The position numbers and the translations under genes were made by a program. A DNA stretch of 28,673 nt. It comes from CAIMZW01 sp037130455 (GTDB taxonomy: Bacteria > Actinomycetota > Actinomycetes > Nanopelagicales > Nanopelagicaceae). Location: assembly GCA_037130455.1 (NCBI GenBank), contig JBAXSZ010000018.1, positions 1-28,673 of the forward strand, given 5' to 3'. Position 1 is the first letter of the stretch. Each line of letters begins with the position of its first letter. The notes below the pieces were generated by a model, which was given only the letters and a program-made list of their open reading frames with translations, made no database searches and was not told the DNA's origin. Positions 24,012 to 28,673 of this stretch are shown here, in pieces.

Positions 24012-25198
24012 TTCATCACGCAGCGAGTAATGCAGAGTTTCGAGATAGATGGGCCGGAACGGTTCAAAGCAATTATGGTCAACCGAAGATTGCTTTGAGT
24101 CACGGGTTAGGCGCCGAAGTTTGGGATGTCGAAGGCAAACGGTATTTGGATTTTCTCGGTGGGATCGCCACAAACATTCTTGGACATGCTCATCCAGAAA
24201 TTGTGAAAGCCATTTCCGAACAGTCTGCGAGATTAAGTCATGTAAGCAATTTCTATATGCATGAAAGTGTTGTGAAACTAGCTGAGAAGCTTCAAAGCTT
24301 TACTAAAACCACCACCGCCCGAACCTTCTTCTGCAACTCAGGCGCTGAAGCAAATGAAGCTGCATTGAAATTATCGCGGTTGACAGGTCGGACCAAAATT
24401 GTGGCAACCGACGGCGCTTTCCACGGAAGAACTATGGGAGCCCTTTCCTTGACCGGGCAGCCCTCGAAACGAGATCCTTTTAAACCTTTATTGAAGGGAA
24501 TAGTTCATGTTCCCTTCGGCGACGTGAAGGCGATCACCGGGGCGATCACCTCGAAAACAGCAATGGTCATTATTGAACCCATACTGGGAGAACACGGGGT
24601 CGTGGTTCCGCCCGATGGATATCTTCGAGCCATCCGAGAACGCACTCTAGAAACAGGCACTCTTTTTGTTGTTGATGCAGTGCAAACTGGTATGGGGCGA
24701 ACGGGAACCTGGTTCGGGTATGAACATGAAGAAATTACTCCTGACGTCATCACCCTTGCAAAAGGATTAGGTGGTGGTTTGCCTCTTGGAGCAATGATTG
24801 CCATTGGAGATGCCGCTTTGCTATTTCAAGCTGGTCATCACGGAACCACTTTTGGCGGAAATCCCATTTCTTGCGCCGCCGCTAACGCGGCGATTTCAGT
24901 CTTAGAGCGTGACGGATTGCTCGCTCAAAACGTGGAGCATGAAAAACTAATCAAAGCAGCCCTTTCGAATCTGCCAGGAGTTACAGAAGTGCGCGGCCGT
25001 GGCTTGCTCTTGGGCGTAGTTTTTGATTCCGATATCTCTTCACGCATTTATGACCAATTAATCGAGGAAGGAATTCTTGTGAATGCACCTAACCCACGAG
25101 TTATAAGAATTGCTCCACCGTTGAATGTCAGCCTTGTCCACGTTAATGAATTCTTATCGACATTTTCCCGAGTCGTGCGTAGTCAGATGAGATCATGA
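24008..25198 (+). CDS. argD: acetylornithine aminotransferase
   Basis: PLP enzyme converting N-acetylglutamate semialdehyde to N-acetylornithine with glutamate as amino donor. It is 396 residues, class III aminotransferase. NSGAEANEAALKL (110-122) is a phosphate-binding segment, Asp223 binds the PLP ring nitrogen, and Lys252 in TLAKGLGGGLPLG is the Schiff-base lysine. The usual DEVQTG motif reads DAVQTG: Ala224 replaces Glu by what could be a single A-to-C change (GCA versus GAA). Substrate choice between acetylornithine and related amines cannot be fixed from sequence, but the operon supports ArgD. Confidence 0.95.
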   Translation: MIHHAASNAEFRDRWAGTVQSNYGQPKIALSHGLGAEVWDVEGKRYLDFLGGIATNILGHAHPEIVKAISEQSARLSHVSNFYMHESVVKLAEKLQSFTKTTTARTFFCNSGAEANEAALKLSRLTGRTKIVATDGAFHGRTMGALSLTGQPSKRDPFKPLLKGIVHVPFGDVKAITGAITSKTAMVIIEPILGEHGVVVPPDGYLRAIRERTLETGTLFVVDAVQTGMGRTGTWFGYEHEEITPDVITLAKGLGGGLPLGAMIAIGDAALLFQAGHHGTTFGGNPISCAAANAAISVLERDGLLAQNVEHEKLIKAALSNLPGVTEVRGRGLLLGVVFDSDISSRIYDQLIEEGILVNAPNPRVIRIAPPLNVSLVHVNEFLSTFSRVVRSQMRS

Positions 25199-25665
25199 GT
25201 TCGCTATCGCCTTCGCAACGCCAAGCTCTCATCGCGGAGATGATTCATGAGGGATTGGTTCATTCGCAGATTCAATTGGTCGAACTCTTAAAAGTTCGCG
25301 GAATTAATGTCACCCAAACCACTGCGAGTCGAGATTTGGAAGAACTTGGAGCGGTTCGTAGCAAGAATGGCACGGGGGAGATGAGCTATCAACTGCGCTC
25401 CCCGCTTGGTATCACTGCACTTCGAGGCACAGAAGAGTTGATTTTGAGTGTGACCAGCAGTGGCAACCTCGCCGTGGTGAGGACACCGCCTGGAGGGGCT
25501 CAATTGCTTGCCAGTGCACTAGACAACGCTGCTACGACAGAGTCGCTGCGGTCGGTCATCGGAACCATTGCCGGAGACGACACAGTCCTTGTAGTGGCTA
25601 GCACGGCAAATGGTGGCGCAGATTTGGCCCATGAACTGCGACAATTTTCCCAACTAACTAGGTAA
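25195..25665 (+). CDS. argR: arginine repressor
   Basis: Hexameric arginine-dependent repressor, 156 residues. The N-terminal winged helix (about 8-70) has INVTQTTASRDLEELGAV with the family's SRDL recognition helix. The C-terminal domain (about 85-156) has GTIAGDDTVLVV, where Asp128/Asp129 should bind arginine at the trimer interface. It is encoded directly after argD (ATGA) and before argH, as in Streptomyces-type argCJBDR clusters. It probably acts on the paired ARG boxes before argC and so represses its own gene. Confidence 0.96.
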   Translation: MSSLSPSQRQALIAEMIHEGLVHSQIQLVELLKVRGINVTQTTASRDLEELGAVRSKNGTGEMSYQLRSPLGITALRGTEELILSVTSSGNLAVVRTPPGGAQLLASALDNAATTESLRSVIGTIAGDDTVLVVASTANGGADLAHELRQFSQLTR

Positions 25666-25675
25666 CGGAGTTCAT

Positions 25676-27103
25676 ATGGCACTGTGGGGCGGACGTTTCA
25701 CGCAAGGACCGGCAGAGAGCGTTGCTGCCCTCTCTCGAAGCGTAGATTTCGATTGGCGCTTAGCCCCTTATGACGTACGTGTGAATCTGGCCCATGTGGC
25801 GGGCTTAGAAAAAGTGGGAGTGATTTCAACGGCGGATGCCATCACCCTTCGAGCAGGGTTGGAAGCTCTGGCCCAGGAAATTGCATCGGGAGAATTCACT
25901 TTCAACGAAAGCGATGAGGATGTCCATAGCGCTATCGAACGTGGACTTGTCGCAAAAGTAGGCGATGTCGGTGGAAGTATCCGAGCTGGAAGATCTCGAA
26001 ATGACTTGGTTGTTACCGACTTTAAGTTATATCTCATCGATCACGTCTTAGAAGTGGGCGGCCTCATTACTGAGTTGATTCATGCCATAAATATGCAAGC
26101 CGAAAAATACAAGGATTGCATTGCACCTGGTTTCACTCATTTGCAACATGCACAACCCATTACCTTCGGCCACGAATTGGCAAAGCATTCGCACGCTTTG
26201 TTACGTGACATAGATCGACTTGGAGATTGGCTAGAGCGAAACTCGTTTTCACCATTTGGAGCAGGAGCTCTTTCGGGCAGTGGCTTACAGCCACAACCAG
26301 AAGTATCTGCAGAATCTCTGGGATTTAGTGATGTAGCCGGAAACAGCATCGACGCAGTTAGCGACCGCGATTTTGTCGCAGAACTGCTCTTTGATCTTGC
26401 AATGGTTGGAATCCATCTATCTCGGATAGGCGAAGAATTTACCCTGTGGAATACCAGCGAATTTGGTTGGGCAATAATTTCCGATGCATTTTCCACGGGA
26501 TCTTCCATCATGCCGCAGAAGAAGAATCCAGATATAGCCGAACTAGCTCGCGGCAAATCCGGAAGATTACTGGGAAATTTGACTGGGTTAATGACGATGC
26601 TCAAAGGACTTCCCTTTGCTTACAATCGTGATCTCCAAGAGGATAAAGAACCGGTTTTCGACTCTATCGAAACGCTGATGATTCTTCTTCCCGCGCTGAC
26701 CGGAATGATGGAGACGACGATTTTTAATCGCGAGAAGATTTCCAGCGGGGTACTAGATGGCCATTCGCTAGCAACAGAAGTGGCTGATTACTTAGCCCGA
26801 CGTGGAATGCCCTTTGCTCAGGCTCATGAAATTGCAGGTGCAACTGTCAGGGCCTGCGAAACACGTGGAATAGGTCTCCACGAACTCTCCATATCGGATC
26901 TGAAAGAAATTCACCCGCTCCTGGATTCGCAGTTGATGGCCCATTTAACGGCCGAAGGTGCAGTGGCATCTCGAAATTCACTTATGGGCACCTCCATCGC
27001 AAGTGTCACGGGCCAGATCGCTGAATTAGTTTCGGAAAACAACAACGCCAAACGTTGGATTCACAGCGAGAAGGAACGCTTTTCGGGCATGATGAACCTA
27101 TGA
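25676..27103 (+). CDS. argH: argininosuccinate lyase
   Basis: Last step of arginine synthesis: splits argininosuccinate to arginine and fumarate. It is 475 residues, fumarase/aspartase superfamily. SRND at 107-110, His155 in FTHLQHAQP and the superfamily signature GSSIMPQKKNPD (275-286, with Ser276 on the flexible catalytic loop) are all present. The ATG is 10 bp after the argR stop with CGGAG about 7 nt upstream. argF and argG, which supply its substrate, are absent from the window. It overlaps tyrS by 4 nt. Confidence 0.97.
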   Translation: MALWGGRFTQGPAESVAALSRSVDFDWRLAPYDVRVNLAHVAGLEKVGVISTADAITLRAGLEALAQEIASGEFTFNESDEDVHSAIERGLVAKVGDVGGSIRAGRSRNDLVVTDFKLYLIDHVLEVGGLITELIHAINMQAEKYKDCIAPGFTHLQHAQPITFGHELAKHSHALLRDIDRLGDWLERNSFSPFGAGALSGSGLQPQPEVSAESLGFSDVAGNSIDAVSDRDFVAELLFDLAMVGIHLSRIGEEFTLWNTSEFGWAIISDAFSTGSSIMPQKKNPDIAELARGKSGRLLGNLTGLMTMLKGLPFAYNRDLQEDKEPVFDSIETLMILLPALTGMMETTIFNREKISSGVLDGHSLATEVADYLARRGMPFAQAHEIAGATVRACETRGIGLHELSISDLKEIHPLLDSQLMAHLTAEGAVASRNSLMGTSIASVTGQIAELVSENNNAKRWIHSEKERFSGMMNL

Positions 27104-28377
27104 CTTCTGCACTACTTTCCGATCTTGAATGGCGAGGACTAATCTCGCAGACCACTGATAGAGAAGCCCTGGCTAAGGAATTAGATAAAGCCCCGGTCAA
27201 TTTCTATCTAGGATTCGACCCAACTGCTCCTAGTTTGCATGTGGGAAATCTTGTTGTTCTACTGGTGATGCGCCGCTTTCAAATAGCCGGTCACGGTCCA
27301 CTTCCTTTAGTTGGGGGAGCAACTGGGCTCATTGGAGATCCCAGCGGTCGAAATGAAGAGCGAACTTTAAATTCCACTGATCTTGTTGCCGAATGGGTAG
27401 CTCGATACCGAGTGCAGCTTTCACGATTTCTGGACTTCGATTCAACGGAAAATCCCGCCGTGCTGGTTAATAATTTAGATTGGACATCACCGCTATCGGC
27501 TTTGGAATTTCTTCGTGATGTGGGAAAGCATTTCAGTGTGAACCAGATGTTGTCGAAAGATTCAGTTTCCTCGCGCTTAGAAAGTGGCGGCATTTCTTAC
27601 ACAGAATTTTCTTATCAAGTATTGCAAGGCTATGACTACTTAGAACTCCATCGCCGATACAACTGCTTATTGCAACTTGGTGGCAGCGATCAATGGGGAA
27701 ATATTATTGCCGGGCTTGATCTCGTCCGTAAAGTGGAATCACATACTGCACATGCATTAACGGTTCCGCTGATGACAAAATCTGATGGCACTAAATTTGG
27801 AAAGACCGCTACCGGCACAGTCTGGTTAGACGCTGAGATGACTTCGCCATACGCCTTTTATCAATTTTGGTTGAACACCGACGATAGAGACGTTGCGAAA
27901 TATTTGAAAGTTTTTTCCTTTAAAAGTCATGATGAAATTTCGCGGTTAATAACCTCTGTTGAAGCAAATCCTGGCGCACGGGAAGCTCATCGAGAATTGG
28001 CTCGCGAGCTGACCACTCTGGTACACGGTCGCGCCGAATGCGAAAAGGTCGAACTCGCATCGCGCGCTCTCTTCGGACAGGCAGCGCTGGAGGAGTTAGA
28101 TGAAGCCACCCTGGAGTCGGCACTTTCGCAACTACCTCGGACTGAGCTAGCTCAAGGCGTGGCAACACCCTCATGGGTCGATCTCTTGGTAGCCACCGGA
28201 GTCGTTGACTCCAAGTCCGCTGCGCGTCGGGTCATTAAGGATGGCGGGGCCTACCTCAATAATGTCAAGGTTGAGGGCGAAGATTTCACACCGAGATCAG
28301 AGGATTTCCTCTTTGACCGCTTTATCGTGTTACGTAAAGGAAAGCGGGACTTAGCGGCCGTGGAGAAGGTGATTTAA
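27100..28377 (+). CDS. tyrS: tyrosyl-tRNA synthetase
   Basis: Class I synthetase that charges tRNA-Tyr, 425 residues. The ATG at 27100 overlaps the argH stop (ATGA); an upstream in-frame start inside argH is rejected. The HIGH-like motif is HVGN (47-50), the KMSKS-like motif is KFGKT (232-236), and SYQVLQGYDY (171-180) and LGGSDQWGN (193-201) line the tyrosine pocket. A C-terminal S4 RNA-binding domain (about 360-425) includes SKSAARRVIKDGGAYLNNVKV. It ends the arginine operon and sits upstream of the rRNA operon. No T-box is seen. Confidence 0.97.
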   Translation: MTSALLSDLEWRGLISQTTDREALAKELDKAPVNFYLGFDPTAPSLHVGNLVVLLVMRRFQIAGHGPLPLVGGATGLIGDPSGRNEERTLNSTDLVAEWVARYRVQLSRFLDFDSTENPAVLVNNLDWTSPLSALEFLRDVGKHFSVNQMLSKDSVSSRLESGGISYTEFSYQVLQGYDYLELHRRYNCLLQLGGSDQWGNIIAGLDLVRKVESHTAHALTVPLMTKSDGTKFGKTATGTVWLDAEMTSPYAFYQFWLNTDDRDVAKYLKVFSFKSHDEISRLITSVEANPGAREAHRELARELTTLVHGRAECEKVELASRALFGQAALEELDEATLESALSQLPRTELAQGVATPSWVDLLVATGVVDSKSAARRVIKDGGAYLNNVKVEGEDFTPRSEDFLFDRFIVLRKGKRDLAAVEKVI

Positions 28378-28388
28378 GCAACTCCAAA

Positions 28389-28411
28389 AAAGGGCCATTT
28401 TGGGGCTTTTT
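28389..28411 (+). terminator. terminator-like hairpin after tyrS
   Basis: AAAGGGCC can pair with GGCTTTTT (two G-U pairs) around a 7-nt loop. An A-tract precedes it and the T-tract forms the 3' arm, so it could act in both directions. There is no separate T run after the stem, so it is a weak candidate. Confidence 0.4.
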
Positions 28412-28424
28412 AGGCCAACCCAAT

Positions 28425-28454
28425 TTGACCCTTAGGTGAACTGTGGGTTATCTT
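28425..28454 (+). promoter_or_regulatory. rRNA operon promoter P1
   Basis: -35 TTGACC (28425-28430), an 18-bp spacer and -10 TATCTT (28449-28454). A transcript from here would give an rRNA leader of more than 210 nt reaching the window end. Confidence 0.6.
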
Positions 28455-28673
28455 TCTACCTCGCGTGCGACACGGACTGTGCTTCTAAAACAGTAAAGGC
28501 CGAGCCGCGAATGATTGAAAAACCAGTTCGGTTTCACGGAATTGACCTTCTGTGTGCGCTGCACTATGTTTGTCAGTCTGCCCTGAAAACAGAGGAAACT
28601 TTGGGACCAGTGCGCATTCGTACCTTGAGAACTCAACAACGTGCAAAAATCAATGCCAATCGAACCTCATAGA
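28455..28673 (+). other. leader of an rRNA operon (16S gene just beyond the window)
   Basis: No gene is supported in the last 296 bases. CCTTGAGAACTCAACAACGT (28622-28641), followed by GCAAAAATCAATGCC, is nearly identical to the conserved segment that I recall shortly upstream of 16S rRNA in Streptomyces and Micrococcus-type actinobacteria, thought to act in antitermination and processing. It contains the palindrome TTGAGAACTCAA. The 16S coding start is not reached. Confidence 0.72.
28542..28570 (+). promoter_or_regulatory. rRNA operon promoter P2
   Basis: -35 TTGACC (28542-28547), a 17-bp spacer and -10 TATGTT (28565-28570). The -35 is the same as in P1, 117 bp downstream. Tandem promoters are common before bacterial rRNA operons. 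Confidence 0.62.

Noticed and set aside
20980..27103. Missing argF and argG taken as a broken arginine pathway
   Set aside because: Streptomyces-type genomes also keep argF and argG away from argCJBDR, so absence from this window is not evidence of loss.
28436..28672. 78-codon ORF at the right end
   Set aside because: It runs through the rRNA promoters and the conserved rRNA leader.
1..28673. CRISPR arrays, insertion sequences, prophage or tRNA genes
   Set aside because: No repeat-spacer pattern, transposase, integrase, phage protein or tRNA cloverleaf was recognised on either strand; nearly all bases belong to housekeeping genes.

Overview
The window is a gene-dense chromosomal stretch that looks like ordinary housekeeping DNA of a low-to-medium-GC actinobacterium. 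The suf order (sufR-B-D-Rieske-C-S-U-T), the SURF1/DUF3099/fabG/InhA-like fabI neighbourhood, the infC-rpmI-rplT-SpoU-pheS-pheT run and the argC-J-B-D-R cluster are all actinobacterial. The modest GC content, very short gaps and many ATGA overlaps suggest a streamlined aquatic lineage such as the Nanopelagicales (acI) group. That placement is an inference from gene order and composition, not from a phylogeny. I see no insertion sequence, prophage, CRISPR array, tRNA gene or other mobile DNA.

Layout. Positions 1-4164 (minus strand): ctaA (heme A synthase), tkt, tal and the first codons of a further gene, probably pgi, as one leftward unit. Positions 4252-10607 (plus): a complete SUF iron-sulfur assembly operon led by the SufR repressor, with a SufR-type operator lying on its start codon. 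Positions 10633-12501 (plus): an ABC exporter. Positions 12481-13524 (minus): a SURF1-like oxidase assembly protein and a DUF3099 membrane protein. Positions 13618-15136 (plus): fabG-fabI. Positions 15388-16671: infC (AUC start), rpmI and rplT behind a structured leader of about 250 nt. Positions 16655-20979: a SpoU-family rRNA methyltransferase, pheS and pheT. Positions 20980-28377: paired ARG boxes, then argC-argJ-argB-argD-argR-argH-tyrS. Positions 28378-28673: a terminator-like hairpin, two tandem rRNA promoters and the conserved leader of an rRNA operon whose 16S gene lies just beyond the window.

How the genes work together. ctaA and surf1 support an aa3-type cytochrome oxidase. suf makes the Fe-S clusters. 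tkt and tal are the non-oxidative pentose phosphate branch. fabG and fabI serve fatty acid elongation. argC, J, B and D give the cyclic route to ornithine, argH performs the last arginine step, and argR represses the set. argF and argG are not here. Transcription starts appear largely leaderless: six first genes carry a TANNNT -10 hexamer 6-8 nt before the start codon, while several internal genes use clear Shine-Dalgarno sequences or stop/start overlaps.

I did not find an undescribed multi-gene system. The most interesting points are regulatory and enzymatic: the SufR operator on the sufR start codon next to divergent ctaA, the ARG-box/leaderless argC promoter, the AUC start and leader of infC, and a short acetylglutamate kinase that seems to lack the arginine-feedback helix although the pathway is the cyclic ArgJ type.
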